Of a stretch of DNA of 11,084 nt, positions 1-6,711 are shown piece by piece. Position 1 is the stretch's first letter; each line of letters begins with the position of its first letter. Source of the DNA: Zoogloeaceae bacterium (lineage in GTDB: Bacteria; Pseudomonadota; Gammaproteobacteria; Burkholderiales; Rhodocyclaceae); the NCBI GenBank assembly GCA_015657735.1, contig SSSX01000599.1, positions 1-11,084 on the forward strand, given 5' to 3'. The position numbers were made by a program, and so were the translations under genes. The notes beneath the pieces were generated by a model that searched no databases, was not told the origin of the DNA, and was given only the letters and a program-made list of their open reading frames with translations.

Positions 1-911
1 AAGGCGCTGATCGTGAAGAAGGAGCTGACGGTGGCGGCCACCAGCGCCGCGGCGCACACGTTCTCGTGGCCGTATTTCTGGCCGAACAGCGGGTAGATGC
101 TCATCATCGGCATGGCGGCGTTGAGGATGGCGGTGGTCTGCAGCCGGTGGTCGGTGAGCGGCAGCAGCAGGAAGACCAGGAACACGCACAGCGGATGGAG
201 CAGCAGCTTGCCGGCGACGATCAGGCCGATGTCGCCGAGCAGGCCCTGGATGCGGATGCCGGCGAGGGTGCCGCCGATGCAGAACAGGGCCACCGGCGCG
301 GAGGCCGCCGCCAGCATGTCCACCGCCCGCGCGAGGGGCAGCGGCATCTGCAGGCCGAGGGCCGACCAGCCGATGCCGGCGGCGATGCTGAGGATGAAGG
401 GGTTCTTCGCCAGCCGCCGCAGGATGCCGCCGAGCACGCTGGTCCAGCGTCCGCCGCTGCCGCTGGCAGCGTCGGCGAGGGTCAGCATCAGCGGCATCAT
501 GATGGCCGCTTCGATCGGCGCGTAGGCGGCCAGCCCGGCGCTGGCGGTCGGGCCGAAAACCTGCAGCGCGATCGGGTAGCCGATGAAGGCGCTGTTGGAA
601 ATCGAGCTGCCCATCGCCTGGATCGCCGCGCTCTGCGGGTCGGCCTTGCGCCCGAGGCGGGCGATGGCCAGCACGCCGCCGGCGGCGAGCAGCGAGCCGA
701 CGGTGTAGACCACCAGCAGACGGCCGCTGACCAGATCGTCCACAGCGCGCTGCGACATGGATTTGAAGAGCAGCGCCGGCAGCGCGAAGTGGATGACGAA
801 CACGCCCAGCGCGCGCATGTCGGCGCGGGCCATCAGCCCGCTGCGGACCGCGGCGAAGCCGACGCCGATGAGGATGAAGATCGGGCCGGTGATGCCCAGG
901 ATGGTCAGCAA
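1..911 (-). CDS. AEC-family (auxin efflux carrier-like) permease, 3' end cut by the window edge
   Basis: This is a partial minus-strand frame, open from about 911 to the window edge, of 303 codons plus two bases. The AEC family usually has about 310-320 residues, so only the last few are missing. AEC proteins are inner-membrane carriers that export or take up organic anions such as malonate; the substrate cannot be told here. The protein is strongly hydrophobic. It has an N-terminal segment GITGPIFILIGVGF, a mid-region SSISNSAFIGYP, then NPFILSIAAG, APVALFCIGGTLA and, near the end, AAMPMMSIYPLFGQKYG, all typical of the two five-helix halves of this family. No ATG lies at the right place. I chose the TTG at 911-909 because it gives MLTILGITGPIF, a normal family N-terminus, with GCGAGAA as a weak ribosome site. 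The start is uncertain; the family call is fairly firm. It lies 106 bp downstream of the LysR gene on the same strand. Confidence 0.8.
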   Translation of the reverse strand, partial: MLTILGITGPIFILIGVGFAAVRSGLMARADMRALGVFVIHFALPALLFKSMSQRAVDDLVSGRLLVVYTVGSLLAAGGVLAIARLGRKADPQSAAIQAMGSSISNSAFIGYPIALQVFGPTASAGLAAYAPIEAAIMMPLMLTLADAASGSGGRWTSVLGGILRRLAKNPFILSIAAGIGWSALGLQMPLPLARAVDMLAAASAPVALFCIGGTLAGIRIQGLLGDIGLIVAGKLLLHPLCVFLVFLLLPLTDHRLQTTAILNAAMPMMSIYPLFGQKYGHENVCAAALVAATVSSFFTISA

Positions 912-1017
912 GGCGTTCTCGCGGGGAAGGGGCGGGTGGGGAGTGTAATTGTTGCGGCCGGCTGGATAAACCCGGCGTGGCAACAACACAATTTTGCGGT
1001 GTCGAACAATCGGCCGC

Positions 1018-1914
1018 TCACGGCTGCGTTGCGAAGAGTTCGGCCAGCCAGTCGACGAACACCCGCACCCGCGGCGACAGGTGGCGGTTCTGCGGGTAGA
1101 GGACGGTCAGCGGCAGCGGCGGCGAGCGGAAATCGGGCAGCACTTCGACCAGCGTGCCGGCGGCGATCTGCGGCGCGACGTGGTAGGCGGTGACCTGGAT
1201 CAGCCCGAAGCCGGCCTCGCAGGCCGCCACGTAGGCGTCGCCGTTATTGACCGCCAGCGTCCACCGCAGGCTGCGGGTTTCGGTCCGTCCGGCCACGCTG
1301 AATTCGAACGGCATCGACTTGCCGGTCGACGCCGACTGGTAGTCGACGGCCTCGTGCGTGTCGAGGTCGGCCAGCGTGAGCGGCGTGCCGGCGCGGGCGA
1401 GATAGGCCGGGCTGGCGCAGCACACCTGCGGCAGTACGCTCAGACGGCGGGCGACGAGGGACGAGTCGCGCAGCTCGCCGATGCGCAGCACGCAATCGAC
1501 CCCTTCGCTGATCAGGTCGATCTGGCGGTCGGTGACGCTGATGTCGACCTTGATCTGCGGATAGCGGGCGCAGAAGTCGGCCAGCGCCGGGATCAGCACC
1601 AGCCGCCCGAAGGACACCGACGCATCGACCTTGATGCGGCCCTGCGGATGGCTGGCGGCCTCGGAGAACGACGATTCGACGTCGGCCAGATCGCCCAGGA
1701 TCGCGATGCAGCGCTGGTAGTAGGCGTCGCCGTCGAGGGTCGGGCGGACCTGGCGCGTGGTGCGCTGCAGGAGGCGCACGCCGAGGTGGGCTTCGAGCTG
1801 CTTGATGATCTGCGTGGCCGAGGCGCGCGGCAGGTCGAGCTTTTCGGCGGCGCGGCTGAAGCTGCCGAGTTCGACGATGCGGGTGAACAGCTGCATGGCC
1901 TGGAAGCGGTCCAT
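1018..1914 (-). CDS. LysR-type transcriptional regulator
   Basis: Encodes a 298-residue LysR-family DNA-binding regulator, normal length for the family. The N-terminal winged helix-turn-helix spans about residues 1-60, with LFTRIVELGSFSRAAEKL followed by the recognition helix around ASATQIIKQLEAHLGVRLL and RTTR. The rest is the periplasmic-binding-like effector domain (about residues 88-295), which usually senses a small metabolite. A start four codons upstream (1926) is possible, but those codons contain GGAGGAG (1923-1917), an excellent Shine-Dalgarno for the ATG at 1914, so I take 1914. It is divergent from the aldo/keto reductase at 2030, the classic arrangement for a LysR regulator and its target. 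The permease downstream on the same strand may also belong to the regulon. The ligand is unknown. Confidence 0.93.
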   Translation of the reverse strand: MDRFQAMQLFTRIVELGSFSRAAEKLDLPRASATQIIKQLEAHLGVRLLQRTTRQVRPTLDGDAYYQRCIAILGDLADVESSFSEAASHPQGRIKVDASVSFGRLVLIPALADFCARYPQIKVDISVTDRQIDLISEGVDCVLRIGELRDSSLVARRLSVLPQVCCASPAYLARAGTPLTLADLDTHEAVDYQSASTGKSMPFEFSVAGRTETRSLRWTLAVNNGDAYVAACEAGFGLIQVTAYHVAPQIAAGTLVEVLPDFRSPPLPLTVLYPQNRHLSPRVRVFVDWLAELFATQP

Positions 1915-1926
1915 GACTCCTCCCAT

Positions 1927-1945
1927 TGTTTCTATTATGCGAACA
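1927..1945. promoter_or_regulatory. Candidate LysR operator (TGTT-N11-AACA dyad)
   Basis: The 19-bp sequence TGTTTCTATTATGCGAACA is an imperfect inverted repeat with arms TGTT and AACA separated by 11 bp. This matches the T-N11-A architecture known for LysR-type regulators. It lies just upstream of the regulator's own start and covers its putative -10 box, so it could mediate autorepression as well as activation of the divergent reductase. The pattern is seen directly; the function is inferred. Confidence 0.45.
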
Positions 1946-1961
1946 GTGTTGCTGTTTTCAG
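1934..1961 (-). promoter_or_regulatory. Candidate promoter of the LysR gene
   Basis: On the minus strand, CATAAT (1939-1934, 5 of 6 matches to the sigma70 -10 box) is preceded at 16 bp by CTGAAA (1961-1956, 4 of 6 to the -35 box). The predicted start of transcription, near 1927, leaves a short leader that holds the GGAGGAG ribosome site. It overlaps the proposed operator. Confidence 0.35.
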
Positions 1962-1966
1962 CCCAT

Positions 1967-1994
1967 TTATCAATCCAGGCGCGCTATCCATAAT
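1967..1994 (+). promoter_or_regulatory. Candidate promoter of the aldo/keto reductase gene
   Basis: TTATCA (1967-1972, 4 of 6) and CATAAT (1989-1994, 5 of 6) are separated by 16 bp. The start of transcription would lie near 2001. The leader then carries GAGAGG (2015-2020), a ribosome site 9 bp before the ATG at 2030. Confidence 0.35.
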
Positions 1995-2029
1995 GGCTTC
2001 CATCATCCCGTCCTGAGAGGCAGCGCATC

Positions 2030-3001
2030 ATGGAATACGTCCGTTTCGGCTCGACCGGCCTGAAAGTTTCCCCCCTGTGCCTGGGTTGCATGACCTACGG
2101 CACGCCGAGCTGGCGCGAGTGGGTGCTCGACGAAGCCGCCAGCCGGCCTTTCATCCGCGAAGCCCTCGATCTCGGCATCAACTTCTTCGATACCGCCGAC
2201 ATGTACTCGCTCGGCGAGAGCGAAGCCGTGCTCGGCCGCGCGCTGCGCGATTTCAGCGCCCGCGACGACGTGGTGATCGCCACCAAGGTGTTCTACCCGA
2301 TGAGCGCCCGGCCGAACGACCGCGGTCTGTCGCGCAAGCACATTCTGGCCAGCATCGACGCCTCGCTGCAGCGCCTCGGCACCGACTACGTGGATCTCTA
2401 CATCATCCACCGCTTCGACCCGCACACGCCGATCGAGGAAACCCTGGAAGCGCTCGACACCGTCGTGCGCGCCGGCAAGGCGCGCTACATCGGCGCTTCG
2501 TCGATGTACGCCTGGCAGTTCATGAAGCTGCTGGCCTTCCAGCAGGCCAACGGCCTGGCCCGCTTCGTGTCGATGCAGAACCACTACAACCTGGCCTACC
2601 GCGAGGAAGAACGCGAAATGCTGCCGCTGTGCCGCGACCAGGGCATCGCCGTGACGCCGTGGTCGCCGCTGGCCCGTGGCCTGCTGGCCGGCGCCCGCGG
2701 CAGCGGCACCGCCCGCGACGCCACCGACACGCTGGCCCACGGCTGGTACAACCAGCAGGACATGGAAGCGGCCATCGTTTCGGCGGTGCAGCGCGTCGCC
2801 GATGCCCGCGGCGTGCCGGCGGCGCAGGTCGCCATCGCCTGGGCGGCCAGCCGGCCGGGCATCGTCGCCCCGCTGATCGGTGCCTCCAAGCCCCATCACC
2901 TGGCCGACGCGGTGGCCGGCATCGGCCTAAACCTGACCGAGCTGGAGGTGGCGCAACTCGAAGCGCCCTACCGTCCGCGTCCGGTGGCCGGGCACGACTG
3001 A
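2030..3001 (+). CDS. NADP-dependent aldo/keto reductase (YajO-like)
   Basis: Encodes a 323-residue soluble (alpha/beta)8-barrel oxidoreductase that would reduce aldehydes or ketones with NADPH. The start MEYVRFGSTGLKVSPLCLGC and the length fit the YajO/Tas-like branch of the family. The expected catalytic tetrad is visible as Asp54 (NFFDTAD), Tyr59, Lys86 (IATK) and His127 (YIIHRFD). The end of the barrel carries the usual cofactor-binding features, including PLIGASKPHHL near residue 285. The ATG at 2030 has a GAGAGG ribosome site 9 bp upstream. The gene is divergent from the LysR regulator and is probably its target. The substrate cannot be deduced. Alanine codons are overwhelmingly GCC (34 GCC, 11 GCG by hand count), unlike rquA downstream. 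Confidence 0.95.
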   Translation: MEYVRFGSTGLKVSPLCLGCMTYGTPSWREWVLDEAASRPFIREALDLGINFFDTADMYSLGESEAVLGRALRDFSARDDVVIATKVFYPMSARPNDRGLSRKHILASIDASLQRLGTDYVDLYIIHRFDPHTPIEETLEALDTVVRAGKARYIGASSMYAWQFMKLLAFQQANGLARFVSMQNHYNLAYREEEREMLPLCRDQGIAVTPWSPLARGLLAGARGSGTARDATDTLAHGWYNQQDMEAAIVSAVQRVADARGVPAAQVAIAWAASRPGIVAPLIGASKPHHLADAVAGIGLNLTELEVAQLEAPYRPRPVAGHD

Positions 3002-3117
3002 CGGGGACGGCGGCGGCGGCCGCTCAAATATGGGAGCGCCGACGCGTCCGGCGGGCCGGGAACGTCGATAATGGCAGGCCGTCGGCGATCTGATCCCGTT
3101 TGAAAATCCCAGCACCC

Positions 3118-3801
3118 ATGCCCCGTCCCGTTCCCGCTTCCCCCACGCCGCTCCCCGCCTACCTCCGCGACACCTACACCTGGGCTTATCTCGACCGCCG
3201 CTCGGTGCGCTGGCTCGACCAGCGCGTCGTGGTGTCGGCGATCCTGTGGGGCAACGCCGACCGCTTGATGAACGCGGCGGTGGCGGAGTTCCGGCCCGGT
3301 CAGCGCGTGCTGCAGGCGGCGGCGGTGTATGGCGATTTCTCGCTGCGGCTGGTGGCGCGGCTGGGCGACGCGGGGCAGCTCACCGTCGTCGATGTGGCGC
3401 CGATCCAGGTCGCCAACACGCGGCGCAAGCTGCTGCGCTGGCCGGGCGCGCGGGTCCGCGTGGCCGATCTGGCGGAGCCGCTGGCGACGACTTTCGAGGC
3501 GGTGTGCTGCTTTTTCCTGCTGCATGAAGTCCCGCCGCACTCGCGGCGCTGCATCGTCCGCAACCTGCTGTCGGCGGTCGAGCCGGGCGGCCGCATCGTC
3601 TTCGTCGACTACCACCGGCCGCGCTGGTGGCATCCGATGCGGCCGGTGATGGCGCTGGTGTTCCGCTATCTCGAGCCGTTCGCCAATTCGCTGCTGGCCG
3701 AGTCCATCGAGACGCTGGTGCCCGAGTCGGCGGATTTCGAGTGGCGCCGCGAAACGCTGTTCGGCGGCTTGTATCAGAAGGTCGTGGGCGTCCGCCGCTA
3801 G
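3118..3801 (+). CDS. rquA: Rhodoquinone biosynthesis enzyme RquA
   Basis: RquA turns ubiquinone into rhodoquinone by replacing a ring methoxy group with an amino group, in a SAM-dependent reaction. Rhodoquinone then feeds electrons to fumarate reductase under low oxygen. The 227-residue protein has the class I methyltransferase fold. In place of the usual glycine-rich SAM loop it shows VLQAAAVYGDFS (residues 64-75), a hallmark of RquA. Other RquA-like blocks are WAYLDRRSVRWLD (22-34), ILWGN (42-46), VVDVAPIQVAN (90-100), CFFLLHEVP (131-139), VEPGGRIVFVDYHRPRWWHP (154-173) and YLEPFAN (184-190). I prefer the ATG at 3118; an in-frame TTG at 3100 would add six residues, and neither has a good ribosome site. 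No co-transcribed neighbour is seen. Its TAG overlaps the stop of the convergent gene. Alanine codons are mostly GCG (17 GCG, 6 GCC, 2 GCT), opposite to the upstream gene, so acquisition by transfer is possible. Confidence 0.88.
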   Translation: MPRPVPASPTPLPAYLRDTYTWAYLDRRSVRWLDQRVVVSAILWGNADRLMNAAVAEFRPGQRVLQAAAVYGDFSLRLVARLGDAGQLTVVDVAPIQVANTRRKLLRWPGARVRVADLAEPLATTFEAVCCFFLLHEVPPHSRRCIVRNLLSAVEPGGRIVFVDYHRPRWWHPMRPVMALVFRYLEPFANSLLAESIETLVPESADFEWRRETLFGGLYQKVVGVRR

Positions 3802-4826
3802 CGCGGGAAAGGGGCCGCGCAGTCGGTCTTGCCGACGGCCGGATCGCACAGCCTGACGCCGGCCAGAAAGGCCTCGGCGGCGGCCTGCGGCTCGCGGCTG
3901 TCGGCGCGGACGCGATCGGCGTCGCCGGCCGGCAGGCGCCACGCGCGCTGGATGACGTAGAGGAAATCCGGCCCCTCGATGGCCTTGACGACCGCCAGCT
4001 CGGCGAAATTGGTGTCGGGCACGCGTGGGCAGACGAGCACCGTCTGCAGGGTTTCGCCGCGCTGGCCGTCGCCCCAGCCCAGCGCTTCGACCGGCCCGGC
4101 GGGCACATTGCAGCGCCGGGCGCGCGCCGCCTGCATGCCTTCGAGCAGCGCCAGCGCCTGGCCTGGGACGTTCCGGCGCGGCAGGCCCTGCACCGACACC
4201 AGCTGCGTCCAGTCGCGGATGCTCTCGCCGGCCGGCACGAAGTCGGCGCTCCAGCCGCCCGGGCCGTGGCTGTTGCCGGCCGGCAGAGAGGCGGGCGGCA
4301 GCGGCAGGTTGAGCCAGCGCACCTGCCCGGCGGCTTCGTCGGCGCGGCGTGCGGCGGCCAGCTCGCGCAGGCGCCGGTAGGGCGGATCGAGGACGGCCTG
4401 GAAATCGCCGGCGTCGCTGTCGGCCACCACCAGCCGCGACGCGTCGCGTTCGTAGCGATACCAGACGTCGTACTGCCGGCGGCTGCCGCAGGCGCTGACG
4501 GTCCACCGCTCGAGGGCGTGGTGGACCGGCGCCGGCCGCGTTTCGATCAGGTCGGGGGCGGCCTGCACGGTGTCGGTGACCTGCACGTCGCGGCACGGTG
4601 GAGTGCTCCGCGCCTCCAGGGCGGCGATGCGTTCGACGACCTTGTCCTGCGCCTCGGCGCGCCGCCAGGCGCCAGCAAAGCCCGGTACGCGGCGCTGGTC
4701 GGCCGGGACGGCGGCAACCTGGCCGATGCGCGTGACGATCTCGCCGGGCAGCGGGCCGCTGTCGGCCGCCGTGGCCGGCTGGCCGGCCGCGATCAGCGCC
4801 GCGGCGACGAGTGCGCGCGCCTTCAT
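3798..4826 (-). CDS. Secreted protein of unknown function, last gene of the cobalamin operon
   Basis: I do not recognise this 342-residue protein. Residues 1-20 look like a signal peptide (MKARALVAAALIAAGQPATA), with an ATA cleavage box before ADSG, so the protein is probably periplasmic. Two blocks stand out. An N-terminal part (about 75-150) contains PPCRD and the motif ERWTVSACGSRRQYDVWY (106-123), a pattern I associate with small uncharacterised proteobacterial proteins. A C-terminal part (about 170-342) begins GQVRWLNLPLP and contains ADFVPAGESIRDWTQLVSVQ (194-213). Six cysteines remain after cleavage (78, 113, 239, 266, 327, 336), enough for three disulfides. No transmembrane segment follows the signal peptide. 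The ATG overlaps the upstream BtuF-like stop as ATGA, indicating translational coupling, so a role in corrinoid handling is a reasonable guess but no more. Its TAG shares CTAG with the rquA stop. The longer open frame upstream of 4826 is a shadow of the preceding gene. Confidence 0.85.
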   Translation of the reverse strand: MKARALVAAALIAAGQPATAADSGPLPGEIVTRIGQVAAVPADQRRVPGFAGAWRRAEAQDKVVERIAALEARSTPPCRDVQVTDTVQAAPDLIETRPAPVHHALERWTVSACGSRRQYDVWYRYERDASRLVVADSDAGDFQAVLDPPYRRLRELAAARRADEAAGQVRWLNLPLPPASLPAGNSHGPGGWSADFVPAGESIRDWTQLVSVQGLPRRNVPGQALALLEGMQAARARRCNVPAGPVEALGWGDGQRGETLQTVLVCPRVPDTNFAELAVVKAIEGPDFLYVIQRAWRLPAGDADRVRADSREPQAAAEAFLAGVRLCDPAVGKTDCAAPFPR

Positions 4827-5701
4827 CGCCGCGCCCGCGCTTCGTCGAGTTGTCCGCACAGGCGCTCGGCGCCGTCGAGGATGCGCGGCGTGTGGCGCTG
4901 AATCTGGTCCGGCGGGATGAAGAACAGGTTGCCCCTGGCGACCGCCGGCAGTTTGGTCCACTGCCGCCAGTCGTCCAGCCATTCGGGCCGCGCTTCGCCC
5001 ATGCCGCTGGCGACGATGACCTCCGGCTGGGTGGCGAGCACCGCTTCGGTGTCGATCACCGGCGCCAGCACCGGCAGCTTGGCGAACACGTTGTCGCCGG
5101 CGCACAGGCGGATCACGTCGGAAATCAGATGTTCGCCGTTCACGGTCATCAGCGGCCGGTTCCAGGCTTCGTAGAACATGCGCACCGGCGGGCGCGCCGA
5201 ATAGCGGGCGGCGAGGGCGGCGTGGCGCTTGCGGAAGGCCTGGGCGGCGGCGTCGCCGGCGGCATCGCTGCCGGCCAGCCGGCCGAGCCGGGCGAGGCTC
5301 CTGGCGACGTCGTCGATGCGCCGCGGTTCGTTGACGAAGACCGGGATGCCGAGGGCGCGCAGCTTGTCGAGATGGGTGTCGCGGTTGCCGCTCTTCCAGG
5401 CGACGACCAGATCGGGCTTCAGTGCGATGACCTTCTCCATGTCCACCGCGGTGTAGCTGCCGACCCGGGCGACCTTCTTCGCCGCTTCCGGGTAGTCGCT
5501 GTACTGCACCGCGCCGACGACGCGCTCGCCGGCGCCGGCGGCGAACAGCAGCTCGGTGATGTGGGGCGCGAGGCTGACGATGCGCGCCGCCGGGCGGGCG
5601 AGGCGGAGGGTCTGACCGAGGTCGTCGGCGACTTCGATGTCGGCCCGGGCGGTGCCGGCGGCGAGCAGGATGAGCAGCAGGGCGATGGACAGTCGGCGCA
5701 T
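4823..5701 (-). CDS. btuF: Cobalamin/corrinoid-binding periplasmic protein (BtuF-like)
   Basis: Encodes a 292-residue substrate-binding protein of the helical-backbone (FecB/BtuF) class, which captures vitamin B12 or cobinamide in the periplasm and hands it to a BtuCD-type ABC importer. A signal peptide (residues 1-20, ending in the box ARA before DIEV) is followed by the family blocks IVSLAPHITELLFAAGAGERVVG (41-63), YSDYPEAAKKVARVGSY (68-83), VDMEKVIALKPDLVVAW (86-102) and, in the second lobe, WNRPLMTVNGEHLISDVIRLCAG (180-202). No lipobox cysteine is seen, so it should be soluble. It lies within a minus-strand run of B12 genes: 32 bp after the Thr-P decarboxylase, with an ATGA overlap into the following gene. 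No permease or ATPase gene is present in the window, so the partner must lie elsewhere. The fold could also bind heme or siderophore; context favours corrinoid. The start codon lacks an obvious ribosome site. Confidence 0.88.
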   Translation of the reverse strand: MRRLSIALLLILLAAGTARADIEVADDLGQTLRLARPAARIVSLAPHITELLFAAGAGERVVGAVQYSDYPEAAKKVARVGSYTAVDMEKVIALKPDLVVAWKSGNRDTHLDKLRALGIPVFVNEPRRIDDVARSLARLGRLAGSDAAGDAAAQAFRKRHAALAARYSARPPVRMFYEAWNRPLMTVNGEHLISDVIRLCAGDNVFAKLPVLAPVIDTEAVLATQPEVIVASGMGEARPEWLDDWRQWTKLPAVARGNLFFIPPDQIQRHTPRILDGAERLCGQLDEARARR

Positions 5702-5733
5702 GGCGGAATCGGAGTGTGAGTTGCGGGCGGCGG

Positions 5734-6711
5734 TCACTTCGCCACGGCGGCGAGGGCCGCGTCGAGGCGCGACCAGTCGGCTGCGTCGCCGGGCAGGCCG
5801 AAGCGCAGACCGGACGGAGTGTCGAACAGGCGGGTCAGGATACCCCGTTCGGCCAGCCGCCGATGGAGGTCGGCGGCGTCGGCGCGGGGGCGCCACTGGA
5901 ACAGCGCGGTGCCGCTGCCGCCGCGAAGGCCGTGGCGGTCGAGCACGGCGCCGAGCCGGTGGCTGTCGGCGGCGAGGCGTTCGCGGGCGGCGGCCTGCCA
6001 GGCCCGGTCGGCCAGCGCGGCGGCGGTGGCACCGCGCGCCGGACCGGATACCGCCCACGGCCCGAGGCGGTCGGCCAGTGCGGCGAGCAGCCCGGCCTCG
6101 GCGAACACGAAGCCGACCCGCGCGCCGGCCAGCCCGAAGAACTTGCCGACCGAACGCAGCACCACCAGCCCCGGCTGCCCGGCCAGCGGCACCAGGCTGT
6201 CGGCCGGGTCGCCGTCGATGAACGCCTCGTCGACGATCAGCCGGCCGCCGCGGGCGGCGAGCGCGGCATGCCAGGCGAGCAATTGGCGGCGCGGGAAGCG
6301 CTGGCCGTCGGGGTTGTTCGGCTGGACCAGGAGCAGCGTGTCGGCATCGGCGACGGCGGCGTCGATCCGCGCGGCGGGCAGCGCGCTGACGGCGTGCCCA
6401 CGCCAGGCGTGGGGATGTTCGGCGTAGGTCGGCGCGAGGGTCACCACGCGGCCGGGCGGGAAGCACGCCGGCAGGGCCTGGATCGCCGCCTGCGAGCCGG
6501 CCACCGGCAGCAGCAGCGGATTGCCGTAGAAGTCGGCGGCGGCGCTTTCGAGGCCGTCGTCGGTTTCCGGCAGGCGCTGCCAGACCGCCGCCGGCAGCGG
6601 CGGCACCGGGTAGGCCTGCGGGTTGATGCCGGTCGACAGATCGAGCCAGTCGGCCAGCGCGATGCCGTGGCGACGGGCCGCCGCCCGCAGCCGCCCGCCG
6701 TGTTCAAGCAT
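5734..6711 (-). CDS. cobC: L-threonine-O-3-phosphate decarboxylase (CobD/CobC)
   Basis: A PLP enzyme of the class I/II aminotransferase fold, 325 residues, which makes (R)-1-amino-2-propanol O-2-phosphate from L-threonine phosphate for the cobalamin nucleotide loop. The start MLEHGGRLRAAARRHGI and the block DLSTGINPQAYPVPPLP (24-40) are diagnostic for this subfamily rather than for histidinol-phosphate aminotransferase. Cofactor residues are visible: Tyr96 in LAPTYAEH, Asn133 in QPNNPDG, Asp161 in LIVDEAF, the Schiff-base Lys190 in RSVGKFFGLAG and Arg198 in ARVGF. Its ATG overlaps the end of cbiB by 8 bp, so it should be translationally coupled to the enzyme that uses its product. Naming differs between systems: the enzyme is called CobD in Salmonella and CobC in Pseudomonas denitrificans. 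Confidence 0.93.
   Translation of the reverse strand: MLEHGGRLRAAARRHGIALADWLDLSTGINPQAYPVPPLPAAVWQRLPETDDGLESAAADFYGNPLLLPVAGSQAAIQALPACFPPGRVVTLAPTYAEHPHAWRGHAVSALPAARIDAAVADADTLLLVQPNNPDGQRFPRRQLLAWHAALAARGGRLIVDEAFIDGDPADSLVPLAGQPGLVVLRSVGKFFGLAGARVGFVFAEAGLLAALADRLGPWAVSGPARGATAAALADRAWQAAARERLAADSHRLGAVLDRHGLRGGSGTALFQWRPRADAADLHRRLAERGILTRLFDTPSGLRFGLPGDAADWSRLDAALAAVAK

Noticed and set aside
66..2016. Long plus-strand open frames at 66-1193 and 994-2016
   Set aside because: They are antisense to the permease and LysR genes and encode low-complexity Arg/Ala/Gln/Asp-rich sequence, as expected of GC-rich shadow frames.
2968..4596. 542-codon minus-strand open frame
   Set aside because: It is antisense to rquA and out of frame with the secreted protein. 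Its Arg/Pro/Ala-rich composition and lack of any motif mark it as a shadow.
3627..5719. Plus-strand frames of 424 and 302 codons at 3627-4901 and 4811-5719
   Set aside because: They lie opposite the secreted protein and BtuF-like genes, which have signal peptides and family motifs; the plus-strand products do not.
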